Shown here one piece after another: positions 33,067 to 46,138 of a DNA stretch of 64,000 nt. Position 1 is the stretch's first letter. The number at the start of each line of letters is the position of its first letter. Source of the stretch: Plantago elongata (Eukaryota; Streptophyta; Magnoliopsida; Lamiales; Plantaginaceae); assembly GCA_036897095.1 (NCBI GenBank), contig JAYMSP010000206.1, forward strand, positions 1 through 64,000. Reading direction: 5' to 3'. Under the pieces are notes generated by a model. It was not told the origin of the DNA, ran no database searches, and was given only the letters and a program-made list of their open reading frames with translations. The position numbers and the translations under genes are program-made.

Positions 33067-36000
33067 ATGGCGATCTTAGACTCGCCGGATAGTCTAGCAA
33101 CGACGTCGTCCAACCACGTTCGACGCCGTACGGCCGCCCCCAAGCCTCTGCTGGAGTCGGATTCCAGCTCCAACGAAGGAGCTGAGAGTGTCGTCGACGA
33201 GTCCGCCACTGATCAGGACGGAGCTGCTAGTTTGATCGGAGATCTCTACAGAGGAGAAGTCAAAGAAACTCAATCTGTGATTGCGAGTGACTGCAAGGAA
33301 GAAGATAAGGAAGAAGGAGGAGGAGAGAATTGCCGCCGGAAAGAGGCGGATAAGGCGGAGGTAGCGAGGAAATACGAATACAGGCCGTCGGCACCGGCTC
33401 ACCGGCGGATTAAGGAGAGTCCGCTCAGTTCGGATGCTATCTTCAAGCAGGTTTGTTTGTGTGCTTATTGTTAATTTTATTGCTCCATGTTAGATTTCGA
33501 TTCGGTAACTGAACAACTTATTCATAGACCCGGTTTATCTAAGAATTTTCCATGATTTTAATAGCTATTGAAGTTGAATTATGGTGTTATACTGTTATTA
33601 TTACTTACTAGCAGTTTTTCTAGAGTTCGTCGTCATGTCACGTTTATTCATGACTTGTTGAAGTAGAACTACTTTCTGTTAATTAGCTTATACTGTTAGA
33701 TATTTAGATTAGATGATGCATGGCATTTATGCTTCACCTAAGCTTCTTGCTAGTATCTACTTTTTCGTTTTAGCATTAGTTTATGACTTTATTCAGGGGT
33801 AGGACAAATTAGCAGTGGTTATTTTAAGAAGTGGATGGATACAATACCATTGAGTTTGTGATTTAGGTTTGGTAACAGTTGCCTAGAATTGTGGGGTGAT
33901 TAGAATTTAGAAATACTGGATGTTCGAAACTGATTATTATTTCCTTGTACTTTTTGATTGCTGCAGAGCCATGCGGGTCTTTTCAACCTCTGTATTGTGG
34001 TGCTTGTTGCTGTAAATAGCAGACTTATTATTGAGAATTTGATGAAGGTGCGTCTCTGTTGCTTTTATGGTCCCATGTACGAGGGACTGATATACTGTTT
34101 ATCGGGTATACATGAAGTAGTGACGTTTGGGTTTTGTGATGATTGCGAAGGCCTAAAGAATCGATATACCTCTTTCTGAATATTTTGAAGCAAATAAATG
34201 CTTTCTTTCAACTCCTTATTTTGTACTGTTAGGATCTCATATATCTGATCTTGCAGTATGGCTGGCTAATCAAAGTAGGCTTTTGGTTTGGTCCTAAGTC
34301 ATTGAGGGATTGGCCCCTCTTCATGTGCTGGTAAAAAACATACGAGTGTATATACATGTCATAATAGGTCGGCGACTATATCTTGTTGAGAACACTTCGC
34401 TTTGTTTTCAGCTTAAGTCTACTTGTTTTCCCGCTTGCGGCGTATCTTGTCGAGAGGATGGCTCAACAGAAGTGTATATCTGAAAGTGTAAGTTTGAGTC
34501 ACTAGTTTGTTTTTTTTGCCATCATTTTATTTACTGCTTGCATAGCAAAATGCATAATTTCCAACACATTCTGGATAATTTTACAGAACAACATGAATTT
34601 ATTCTTTATTGCTATCAAAATTATGTAAAAATAACCAAAAGGTCAAAATTGGAACTCGTGCTTAATTTTTTGTGTTGATCAAATTACTCTTGATCTCAGT
34701 TGTTATAGGTTCCCCAACTCATGAATTTTCTATCCTAATGAATACCCCGTTTTGCAGGTTGCGGTCCTCCTTCATGTTATAATAACAACAACCTCTGTCT
34801 TGTATCCAGTCCTTGTTATTCTTAGGTTAGCTCTTCAAATCTCATTCTTCTAAATAATTGTTCCTTCAGTTGGTCAATCTTCACCTAGTTTGGACACAAA
34901 TAAAATTGTTGTATCTAATAAATGTAGCACGTGCACACTTCGGTGTGAGGATTCTAAATTTCAACTGAAGGGAAGCATGTTACAGAAATCATTCCAGGGC
35001 AATCTGTTTCAGTCACGTAGATTGTAGTACACTGGCAATTTGTTACAATCTTCTTTACTACCTCCATTTTTTTAAATTTTTTTAATCTATCTCGTGTAGA
35101 ATGGATGCGACTTGTTTCAATCTTAAGAACTGCTTGTTAGGATACGTAAACTCATGTTTTGATATTGTAATTTATTGAACAATTGCAACTGGATAAGGAA
35201 ATGATACTGTAAAATCATCAAGTTTGCTGATACTATAATTCTTATATACTATAATTAAATGAATAATATTTGGAATACTTTATTCTGACAACTGATGGCT
35301 ATTGAAGGTGTTAAAAGATAACATTTTTCTCATTTCAAAGGGACATCCCTAACATCTTCGCTGGCAATGCTTTAAGATCAAAGTTTCCCTGTTGTAGTTG
35401 TAGGTAGTTCTTATTCTGGCATATACTAAAGACACTGTCAGTTTTATCTTTACGCCTGAAATTTTGTGAGTGTCCACTGATGATTTCATAATTTATGCAA
35501 GGCTGTATATGCTTACTTTATAATCTTGAATAAAAAGTTAGTATTAATCAATCACTCGTCCAATCATAACTAGATTGGCCTCCGAAAGAGGGAAAAAAGA
35601 ATTGCATCTGAGCCTGTACTTATGTAGGCTGGGTAAATAATTATGACTTTGGAAGAGATCCGGCACACTGGAGTGTGAAAATAGAAATAGTCTTGGGGGG
35701 GTGAATTAAGATTTCCTAACCATAAAATCCATTCAATTAAGATGTTCAATAGATAAAATAAAACATCATGTAGAGGCTCCGGAGAATGACTTCTAAATTT
35801 TGCAGGTGTGATTCTGCTGTTCTATCAGGTGTCACCTTAATGCTATTCTCTTGCATCGTATGGTTGAAGTTAGTGTCTTATGCACATACGAATTATGATT
35901 TGAGGGCAATTGCTAAATCACTTGATGAGGTAATCACAAGGGTTCTTTTTTTTTTTTAATCTGTTACAATTACATAGTGATCATGTTTCCTAGCCTGCCA

Positions 36001-39000
36001 ATACTACATGTAGTTTATTGTGGATAAGCTTTTGTGCTAAATCTTGCAATCCGGTTATCCCTTTGAGCCAATTATTGGGCTGAACTTTATCATGCATTCT
36101 TTTTTTGGGGTCAAACAGTGCATTGAACTAAAGTTTCTAGAAATTTGCTTAGTTCTGGCTAGCATACAAATGCGGGACATACATATGTGTTTTCTGTTTA
36201 GTGAATTCTTGTTGGATAATAAAATTTGTTGCTTATCATCTCGTTGACAAAGTAGCATAGACCATATTGTTCCTAACATAAGCTATTTTCACGATGCAGG
36301 GCGGATCCAGAAATGTTGACATTGATTACTCTTATGATATTAGTTTTAATAGTCTGGCATACTTCATGATTGCACCGACGTTGTGTTACCAGGTACATAT
36401 GCTTCAGCTTTTAATTAATATGGTGTAAATTGTAATTAATTAATTGAGAAATCATATACAATCTGGCATCTGTACATATAGTTGGAAATGTTGAAACTGG
36501 CTAATATGACCTCTCAAATATAGACTTGCATACATGGTTTGCATGTGTACATGAATCGTTTTTATCTTTGCATGGAAAATCAGAAGTCTTAGAACATAAA
36601 GCATGAGGTAGGGTCGGTACTTATAAAATCATTGTCGATCTTATTCAGTTACTAATAGTGATTTGTACGAACTGTGTATAACACCTCTTGGTGTGGTTTG
36701 TCACATAATATAGGTAACTTGGAAAATTACCATCATACCATTATTTATACTGGAATGCAAACCTAAGGGGTTGCTTAGGTGCATACTCTCTCTACCAGAA
36801 ACATAAAGGTTGAAAGATGAAAAAGAAAACCTTATGCGAAAGGGATAAAGTGTACTGTATGAATGGAAAAGAAAAAAAGCAAACACTTATTACGCACCTT
36901 CAATCATTTGAAAATTGCTTGTTGCACCGGGCATCAGAGTAAATTATTCAGCAATGTCAAATTAGTGCTTATAAATGTGAGGATTGGGATGACAACGTTT
37001 ATAGATTAGCCTAGTAATTCACTTCACCAAATTAAGAGGCTGTTTGGCCAAGAACTTTAGTTCAGAAAACTGGGTTAAAATCACTTAAAATCAACTAAAT
37101 TTTTATTCAACTCAAAGTTTTAATTCTATACCAATCACTCCCTAAATCATTCGGTAGCCTCAAATCAGTGCTCATTATTCACTCAGTCTATATTGAAGTT
37201 GATAGATGTAAATGATGTGAATACAGCATATAGCTTTACCTTCGTTAAGACGATATATCAGAATTATTTGATCTGAATCTTGGATGATGTTATTTGTAGC
37301 CAAGCTATCCTCGTACGGCATGCATTCGAAAGGGTTGGGTGGTCCGCCAGCTCATTAAGCTTGTGATATTTACAGGATTCATGGGATTTATAGTCGAGCA
37401 GGTTTTCGTTTGATTTCTTTCTTTCCCATTTTGTGGTTTTCTTCTCTGTTAAATGTTAACTTGGCTTGATAACTTTTTCTTGTCTTGCAGTACATAAATC
37501 CTATTGTGCAGAACTCTCAGCATCCTTTGAAAGGAAACCTTTTATATGCCATAGAGAGGGTCTTAAAGCTTTCGGTCCCAAATTTATACGTGTGGCTCTG
37601 CATGTTTTATTGTTTTTTCCATCTTTGGTATGTTTCTCTTACCCTTCATCCTTCTGAATATATATTGTTGATTGAATGTGGAAAAAAATTCTCATCTAGA
37701 GCATCATGTTGTACATGTGACCTTTTGTATCTTGCTTTCTGGAAAGTTGTTGGACACTCATAGTTATGATAAGTAATTGCTAGACAAGCTGTTGGGTAGT
37801 TTCAAACTTCATGTTGCTATAGTGACATAGCTAAGAAGTAATACAAGGCATAAAATCTTTTCAAATCTTTAAGAAGTAATACAAGGCAATAAATTATTTG
37901 ACAATAGCTCCATATGAAAAGGGACAGGGGAGCATCATTTACTTGCCAATTAATTTGGCTTATGTGATACTTCCTCCACAGCTCCACCGGTCAATAGCTT
38001 CCCATTTCCTTACACTTTCATAATGAAAAAACAAGGATTTCTCCGACTCCAAACCTTAATTATTTATCCTGGTTAGATCCTGAACTTCAGCAAGGGGCAT
38101 TTGTAATTTGAATTTTTGAAGTCGTTGAAAGAATGTAAATAGAAATTAAGAGTTTGTTAATGCATCTAGATATGAAAACATGGGTATTTCCATGAAAAGC
38201 AAACAGCTGTCATGATCTGATGCCTGCATTGATAGTTTGTTATCTTCCCAAAGCATGTGCTTGAAGAGCTTTCCTTCTCCAATATCTGAGGCCTATTCAG
38301 AAAGTAAAACCATGCATGCCCAACTCAAACAGTTTCATCCTAAGTGTCATGTTGTCCTGGTCGTACTTACATGCAGTTCTGTGCTGTAGGTTAAATATAC
38401 TTGCCGAACTTCTCCGCTTTGGTGATCGTGAGTTTTACAAAGATTGGTGGAATGCAAGAACTGTAGAGGAGGTAGACGAATATAACGATATTTCCCTTCA
38501 GTCCATCTCTTTGTTTTGGACCTCCATCCATCTTATGGCTGCTAAACAATTGTTTATTGTCTATTATGTATTCGGTTGGACAAATGTTCTGCTATCATCA
38601 GTATTGGAGGATGTGGAATATGGTACGTTTGGAACTGGAAGTTTTCTCCATTCAAGAAATCTAAATTGTTTCCCATTTGTTTTCCCTTACTGCGTATTTG
38701 TGTGCTAGTTTCGATCCTTTTGAAATCAACACGAAATTCTTTTAGGTTCAAAAGTAAACACAATGCAATGCCACCACACTGTTTGTTTGCCAGCTTCTTA
38801 GATCATCATTCTTAGGGTAGATTATTCCTACATCAGCTGTTTAATTTCTGTGCCAGTTGACTTGGATATTCAACTATTTTCCTATCGACCATAAAAAATT
38901 GTGGGCCTGATTTATAGTAGTGCAGTACATGGCAATCAAGAAGGAAATGAAATCTTGTGCCTGGTGCTGTGTATTCCCTCATCTAAATTGCCTTGTATTC

Positions 39001-40555
39001 AACTACCCACATATGTTGCCAATATTTCTTCCGCGCAAGTACTTAATGTGCAACTTTGACTTTTAGTCCTGCTCATTACAAAATCGTAGAGTAGTCTGAA
39101 GCTCATCTTCTATTGATCTGAACCACGCAGACAATAATTAGAGGATGTACTGGCTTCTCTTACCAATCTTTATGGCTTGGACAAGCAACTAGATTTGTCT
39201 GAAATATGTTGAAAATTTTCTTTCATTCTAAAATTTCCTTATTCTTCATCTTCACTGGGAGTGTTTTTTTATTTGCAGCCTGTCCATAAGTGGATGGTCC
39301 GACATATATATATTCCATCATTGAGTAATGGTGTACCAAAGGTATTTCTTCCATTCGGTCTTACTCTAGCTCAAAGATTTGTTTATATGTTCATTTAGAA
39401 TATCTTTGTTCATAATTGTCGATCGCTTTCTGATGCAGGGAGTCGCAATTCTGGTTGCCTTCCTCGTGTCTGCTATTTTCCATGAGGTCTGTGTGTCATC
39501 TTTTGTACTTGTTTCTCTGAGTTGGTGCATGGGTGCGGACTCATTACTGTGAGCTTAATCTATCTTAATTCTATGTTTTGCTTACAGTTATGCATAGCCG
39601 TCCCATGCCACATATTCAAGTTTTGGGCTTTCATTGGAATTATGCTTCAGGTATAACATGTAGTTACCATGAAATTTGAATGTACATTCAAATTTTCATC
39701 TATTATTTCTCTGTGCAGGTTCCGCTAGTCATTGTGACTAATTACTTGCAAAACAAATTCCAGAACTCAATGGTAGGTTTCTGTTGTAGCTTATCTGCTT
39801 TTGTTGTCTGTCTCTGACTCTCTGCATTCCATTTAAATTGTTCTTGTATTGTATCTATTCCAAACAAACTGTTGGACTGTCAAAAGTCGAAACAACAATA
39901 CACTGTAGCTTACTGATTCGACAAGTCTAGTTCAGAAGTAGCTAACATAAATTAAATCTGGTTCAGAAGTTGCCAACTTAAATTTGAAACTTCTGGAATC
40001 TGGAATGACCATCCGGCTAAAAGGAATAGGAGAATTATACGAATCTGGTTTCCATTTTACATTTTAGAGGAGAGGTCTGGGTCTGAGGTTGTTGGATCTA
40101 CCAGGTAGAGTTCTTTTTCTTGTTGGAGTTCCAATAAAGTTATGTGTCCCGTGGAGAAGTAAAAAATGTTGTTGGTTGGAATTATACTTCAACTTTCGAA
40201 GTTCGCATCATATGTGTTTGTCTCAAAAGTTGTAGTATCCTGCATTGGGATGTCAGCTATTTGCTAGTTCTTGGTCAAATTTTATTCCTAACTTGAATTT
40301 GCTTTGCGTTGCTTAGCAAAATAATATCTTTTGTTTGTTACTCTTATGCCATGAGTGCCATCACTCAGTAATACTTCTTTGTACTTCCCTTGCAATCTGA
40401 TTTGATGTGATTAATGAGGAAATGGTCCCGCATTGTCTGTATTTTCCCAGGTGGGCAATATGATGTTCTGGTGTTTCTTCAGCATCCTTGGTCAACCCAT
40501 GTGCTTGTTACTGTACTATCACGACTTGATGAACCGAAAAGCTAGTGCAAGGTAG
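33067..40555 (+). CDS. DGAT1: Diacylglycerol O-acyltransferase 1 (DGAT1)
   Basis: ER multi-pass MBOAT enzyme that joins acyl-CoA to diacylglycerol, the last step of triacylglycerol synthesis. Sixteen exons: 33067-33450, 33967-34047, 34257-34330, 34412-34487, 34758-34825, 35806-35929, 36300-36392, 37300-37401, 37491-37627, 38390-38471, 38602-38622, 39279-39341, 39439-39486, 39588-39650, 39719-39772 and 40451-40555, giving 524 aa. The disordered, charged N-terminus (1-120) is the regulatory region; about nine membrane helices follow. Active-site motifs FYKDWWN (395-401) and the MBOAT His450 in SAIFHE are intact, as are YWRMWNMPVHKW and the C-terminal tail YYHDLMNRK. Exon 11 is a 21-nt micro-exon coding YWRMWNM. 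Sixteen exons and this length are typical of plant DGAT1. Expected to be functional. Confidence 0.96.
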
Positions 40556-41429
40556 AGCGTCGAGTGATGATAATCTGCTCGCGTTATTATACTATCCATC
40601 TGGATCCCTAAATCAACTTGTGCAATCTCTGGAGTTAATATTGATCCTTGTAACTTAAAGTTGAGCCAGTTTTGAGAGAAATGTAACATGAACTGGACAC
40701 TGGTAGGTGGATCTGATTTGTACATTAAAGCTACAGTTCCCACCCTTGTGTAAAATTTTCTTGAAAAGAAACTCAGACCACTAGTTGTAGGATCCTCATT
40801 TAATTTAGGATGAAATGTTGATAAACAATAAACATGTTTCTTCTTCAGGTTATGTAAAAGTAGTACGGTTAATTCTCAAATTTTCAATGTTGAGCACTCT
40901 TTTAACAAAATTAAGAGAAGATTGATTGATTCAACAATTTTTAGGTGATTTTTATTAAAATTATGTAGACAAGTAAAGGCACCCTAAATATAACATAACT
41001 TATTTAAGATAGATTTTAGACATAATATATGGTAAATTGGTAATTCTACACATAGTGCATTTATTAATTGAAAAAGTAGTGATCTAAAATTATTCGGTGC
41101 CTTGCCTCTTTTCTCGTGTTATTTCATGACCACCAGGCTACAACTGATAATAATCATTTTAATTTGTAACAATTACAAATTAATACCATCCTTTAATAAT
41201 ATATAAAAAAATTACAAATTAATATTTATATATTCAATTTCAAATTAAATACTAAAAATAATGTATTTAATAATCAAATAAATGTACAATTAACTAATTA
41301 AATTTTGTTTGAGTTAGAATAGTGAATAAATTAAGATTATGCAAGCATCAAAATAATCAAATATTATTTAGCCACCACGTTATTTTTTTTTTCTAGTTTA
41401 TTTTGATATATTTCCGAGTATCTTTTTTT

Positions 41430-41915
41430 CAATTTTACAAGCATCATTATTCTAATTTTACGATCATCATTCTTCCAATTTTACAAGCATTTTTATTCCA
41501 ATTTCAACTTTTTTATAAAATTTTAACATTTATTATCATCTCAAGCATCTTTCTTCCAAATTTAATTACAAGCATAATTTAACATTATATTACAAGTATT
41601 ACTAATAGAAAACAAGCATTATGTTAGTACTGCAAGTATCATTCAACATTACATTACAAACATCGTATAATTCAAGCATCAAATATGATACAAAAATTAT
41701 ATTAATACTGCAAGCATTATTTAACAAGTATCATATTAGTACGATATACATAATTTAACATTAAATTTTAAGCATCATATAATACAATAAAGCAAAACGA
41801 AATAAACATCATGCTAATTAATAAAAGAATATGACAATGAAATATGTAGGAACCTAGAAGGTCGATTACTTTGATGATGATGCTTGTATTAATAAGCCGA
41901 TGCTTGTTTAATTTA
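41430..41915. repeat. Degenerate array of AAGCAT-type motifs
   Basis: At least ten ACAAGCAT/CAAGTAT-like words occur at irregular spacing of about 12-45 bp. The last two (near 41880 and 41902) are in the opposite orientation, as ATGCTTG. No fixed unit length could be found, so this is not a classical satellite; it may be the body of an old transposon. Confidence 0.5.
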
Positions 41916-42394
41916 CTTCAATTGGCATGTAAACGTGTTTTGATCTAGTTTCCTATGAGTATGGGATATATTTATCAACTATAGTGTATTTTATTTCAAA
42001 TTTACTAAAATAATTAATTTGTATGAAGTTTGTCACTATTTTATAGTAAGTATTTCATGTCATTAAATTGTAAGAAGTTTGAAAAGTTATACTAATTTAT
42101 AATTATCTCTGTAATTTATTGTATGGAATGTTATTTTTACATTTAATTTTGAAAATATCGAGCAACGTTAAAAAAATTTAAAATGTTCAGTAATTTCACT
42201 TGAAAAATCCAGAGGAGTCTCACCCATGGCTGCAGGACAATGAGAAAATGTTCGAGGACGACACAACATTTGATGAGTTCCTTATTCATCGTAGTTGCTC
42301 GTACATGTATTAAGTTTCATGTCACCATTTCAATTTAATTTGTGCTTAACTTCATTCTTATTCATATTGTTCCCTATATTGTTCCCTATTGTAC

Positions 42395-42565
42395 TCTCCC
42401 TCCGTCCTAATTTCATCTTCTTACCTCTCATTTTGATCCGTCTTAATTTCATTTTACTTTTTTAAAAAATAAAAAATATTTCTCCTACTTTATCATCATA
42501 TTTCCTACTTTATTTACTACTTTGTCACCTTCTATTCTATTTTATTCATTTTTTTTAATATTAGT
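42395..42565. mobile_element. Stowaway-type (Tc1/mariner) MITE fragment
   Basis: It starts with the hallmark plant Stowaway terminus CTCCCTCCGTCC preceded by TA. The interior pairs CATTTTACTTTTTT with AAAAAATA blocks. No matching GGACGGAGGGAG terminus is found downstream, so only one end survives. Confidence 0.6.
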
Positions 42566-42674
42566 GTTCGATCCCGCAATGAGAAAAACCCGGTGAGTAG
42601 GTTTTAATTATATTCGTAATTAGACCTACTTACATATTAGTGCTGAGGTATTTCTGATAAGCTTGCACACTAAC

Positions 42675-42705
42675 CTTGGAGCCCGTAAAATCGTACGGGC
42701 CCAAG
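42675..42705. promoter_or_regulatory. Inverted repeat with site II (GGGCCCAA) upstream of PSF2
   Basis: Arms CTTGG-GCCCGTA and TACGGGC-CCAAG surround a short AT spacer. The right arm contains GGGCCCAA, the site II type element bound by TCP factors and common in cell-cycle and ribosomal gene promoters. Confidence 0.45.
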
Positions 42706-42766
42706 AATTTGTTCACACAAATCACCTTGGACCAAATCAGATCCGGACCCAAAATAAATAATCTGT

Positions 42767-42774
42767 TTTGCCGC
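42767..42774 (+). promoter_or_regulatory. E2F-type site of PSF2
   Basis: TTTGCCGC matches the E2F consensus TTTSSCGC exactly and lies 54 bp before the PSF2 start codon. E2F control is established for plant replication genes, so the match fits the gene's role. Binding here is inferred. Confidence 0.55.
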
Positions 42775-42827
42775 CATCCACCTAAACTGAAGCCTCCTGG
42801 CCGGGACCGTAAGCTAGCACAGTGCCA

Positions 42828-45261
42828 ATGGCCGGCTCATCTGCTGTACAAACGTCTGCATTCTCATCAGAAGAGGTAAGTAAGATCTTTTGCTAACTGG
42901 GATGGATAATCTTCTTATGTGCTCATCTGATAATTTCTAAATCTGTTTGCAATTTTGATGCAGTTGGAGTTTCTTGCGGAAGATGAAACCATCGAAGTCG
43001 TACCCAATGCAAGAATGGATACACTCAATTTCATCTCTGTATGATTTCCCAATTCGAAAACCTCAAATTGAAGTTTTGTTTTTTTGGGATTTTGCTGGGT
43101 AGTGATTTTCCCTTTTCTCTTTAAACTGTTTAATGGATTTTGGATAGGGAGATTTTGGTCCTTTCAAACCACAATTCCATACGGAGGTGCCGCTCTGGTT
43201 GGCCATGGCGTTGAAGAAGAGAGGCAAGTGCACCATTCGACCTCCACAGTGGATGTCTGTTGGTAAGTTGCCTCTTTATTTCTTCAAAGAAGTATCCTTT
43301 TTTATTTGTTTGTTTTCGTATTCGATTGCATATCTACTGCATCTTAGCCACACTGGATGGTAGATCAATTCACATTTGAAAGTTCAGGATATTAGAATAA
43401 AAACAAAACTAAGGGCACAGAGTTCGTTCTTAGTGTTTTTTTTTTTTTTTTTTGAAATTGCTAAGTTGACTCGAACCCCAACCTGTTGGTTGGAGGTGAA
43501 ATGCTAAGCTGACTTCGTTGTCAGTTCGTTCTGAGTGTTATTGTTTATTTGTTTGTCACTGTGATATCTATAGAGGGAAAGGCCAATTTAGTTTAGTATA
43601 TTGTGGTCTCAGGTCTGTTCATGTAGTACTCTACGGCCTACCCAGGTGTTGGGATTGGATTATGACCACTAAAGTTTTGAAATGACTCCAAACTCCTTGG
43701 TTTCAAATTTGAGATATCTCTATAGGCAAATACTGAAAATTATTGCTAGAGTATTTTGGGATCCGCATGTGCTTATAATCAACTAAACATGTTAGGCGGA
43801 TTGTGATATCAGTGTCCATCAGTCCTTCAAACAGCTTTATGTGCACAAGTTTCCATGCCCTGGTTGTCTTGTTTTCTCCTGCTTCGTGTCATCTGACTCT
43901 TTCACTTGTCTTCCCAGACCCAGAGAAACGAGGTTCATGTGCTTTACTATCCTGGGCATGTGTTGCAAGCAAATAAATTTTATATTCCCAAAATCAGCTG
44001 TTCACAACTTAGCAGCTTCATGTCCCTAGCTCAAATCTGTTTGTGAGCAACATTAGTAGTAACTAGTAACCACCACTCTTATGTTATGCTCAGTGTTCTT
44101 GTTTCAGTGTACAGTGCAATTGAGAGTTGACACTCTTTGGTAATAGATGAATGGGACTGAGAGAGGATGTTTTAGGCTTCCGTTTATGGTTTATTTGTAT
44201 ATTAAAAGCTAGAGGCAATAGCAGTACTAATATATCTAGAGCCAGGATTCTACCTTGGTTTAGTAAAGTGTCCTTGACATCCTGTCTTCGTGATACTGAG
44301 CTATTTTCGTGCGTCATTCTGTGTTTCGGCATTCTATATATAGTGATTCAATGAAAATTCTTACGTTTATCTCGTTGTTGCATTAGAAAATTTAACGCAA
44401 GTGCTGGAATCAGAACGAGATTCTAAAGAGTTTCAGCCTTTACCATTCCATTATGTAGAAATATCAAGGCTTCTTTTTGACCAGTAAGTGGTTTTACTAC
44501 TAGGTGTATTCATTTGTAATAATTTGTGGTGTCTTTTACTGACTTTTTTCTTTCATGTAGTGCCAGAGAAGACATTCCCGACGTGTATACGGTTAGTTTG
44601 TTTAGTGTTGTATCCTTATTCTTTTCTCTAGACCAGTGCACTGGAATGTAAATTTATCCTCTTCATAGGTGAGATCCCTCATTGAAGATATCAAGGATGT
44701 GCGGTTTCACAAAATCGGAACTGGGTTAGAAGTTATCTCCAAGGATCCTACTTATGCATTGAAGGTATGGTGGTCTCTTCTTTCTTGTCCTACAGTTTCC
44801 CTTTTCTGATGCCATGTTAAGAAGATGGGATTCATGTATTCTGATTGCTACCTCTTGAAACTTGTAGCTGAAAAATGTTTCAGCCATGGAAGCAAATATA
44901 GTCCGTCCATTCATGACAACGGCTCTTGAGACATTTTACAAGCTCAGAAGTTCCGAGATGATGAAGGACTCGGACCAAGTATCAAATAGACCCCCACAAA
45001 CATCCAACCACGGTCCAAGAGTACGATATTCTCCACTTTGCCATGTCTTTACTTGTTTCTTGTGCCTTGGATGCTGCTCTGCATCTCTTTTTATGAGTAT
45101 AATACTCGAGTCATGATAAAGTCATCTCGTGGTATTCGATCATTCTGTCTTAAATGAAAAAAATGCATGGCCCTACTTTTCCGTGAAAGAAAAATCATGA
45201 AAATCTATTTCCTGACAAAATTTCATAATCTGATAATCAGCGGCAACTGAAAGATAGATGA
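42828..45261 (+). CDS. PSF2: GINS complex subunit PSF2
   Basis: One of four GINS subunits; GINS joins Cdc45 and MCM2-7 to form the replicative helicase. Eight exons: 42828-42875, 42964-43038, 43148-43262, 44387-44483, 44561-44591, 44669-44764, 44868-45020 and 45241-45261, joining in frame to 211 aa, the normal plant length. Family blocks seen: [76 protein letters not shown] and [15 protein letters not shown]. The last exon codes only RQLKDR and stop. The start [16 protein letters not shown] resembles the short MAGQ-type start of relatives. Intron 3 (1,124 nt) contains a SINE-like insertion. An E2F site and a site II element lie just upstream. Confidence 0.94.
43421..43539 (-). mobile_element. 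Very short SINE-like retroposed insertion in PSF2 intron 3
   Basis: The body 43438-43522 (85 bp) on the minus strand ends in a long A-run and contains GGTTCGAGTC, a perfect tRNA B-box type promoter element. It is flanked by AGTTCGTTCTTAGTGTT (43421-43437) and AGTTCGTTCTGAGTGTT (43523-43539), a 17-bp target duplication with one mismatch, which shows retroposition. The head lacks a clear A box, so it is truncated or unusually small. Confidence 0.65.
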
Positions 45262-46058
45262 CGAAGTCGAAAGAAGCTCCAATGCATGTAAGGCTGCTCC
45301 AGATTTCAGCCCCAGTATTGAGTTTGCTAGTTACGCGCCTCAGTGTCATTTGGTCCATGAGAAGTGACCCAGTAAACGGTAGTTGTTGAACAACGGTATT
45401 GTGTTGTAACTGTAGAACTTTCTGGAAACTTTCCTCATGCATGAAAGGTATCACCTGCCTTAATTATCTGACAGTCTGACTTGTGTTCTTGTGTTAAGAT
45501 TCTAGCCAGAGGACAATTCAATTCAGTTTGCAAATTTTAATTGCCATTTCCCCCCTTACGAACCCGAAGTTGATAAAATTGGTGAATGATGTATATGTCC
45601 CATTCCAATGTTTATGTTCCCGTAATCATTTGCTACATATAAGTTATTTATGTTTTCGCAACAATTTATTCTCACAACTATATAATAAATCTCACCTCTA
45701 CAGAAGTATAACATAAATACACAATGCGTACTAGAGCAATTACAAACGAATGTTTCATTAGGAATGAGGGACTATTGGTTTAACTGAAAATCACAAGGGT
45801 GACGCTAATTGAATGAATGATAAATTGCAGTCGGTCCATCCCATCAAACTTCATTACGGTTGACGTGTCATTTTATGCGAAAAGTTAAAGTATGTAAAAA
45901 AATGAAGGTGGAGAAAATTAAACTTTTAGTGATAAAGTGTGTAATTTTTGTGTAAAGTTGAAATTGTTTATTATTTGATAGTGGTGGGATAACTTTCTTT
46001 TTTAATAATATATGAAGTTTGATGAGACGGCTACAAATGATAAATGTATGAAGTTTGA

Positions 46059-46138
46059 TAGACGGGGGAAATACTCACTATGTCAAACATAATTTTGCTA
46101 GACGGAGGAAATACTCATCATGTCAAACATAATTTCAT
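46059..46138 (+). repeat. Two-copy 40-bp tandem repeat
   Basis: Units start TAGACGGGGGAAATACTCA (46059) and TAGACGGAGGAAATACTCA (46099), and both run through TGTCAAACATAATTT. The first unit overlaps the end of the MITE-like sequence, so the duplication may have followed an insertion. Confidence 0.8.

Larger units (their letters stand above)
40556..42660. other. AT-rich spacer between DGAT1 and PSF2
   Basis: No gene is seen. It holds the DGAT1 3' UTR, an irregular AAGCAT-rich array (41430-41915) and a Stowaway-like fragment (42395-42565). Confidence 0.6.

Noticed and set aside
33094-33402. 102-codon minus-strand frame
   Set aside because: Antisense shadow of the charged N-terminus of DGAT1.
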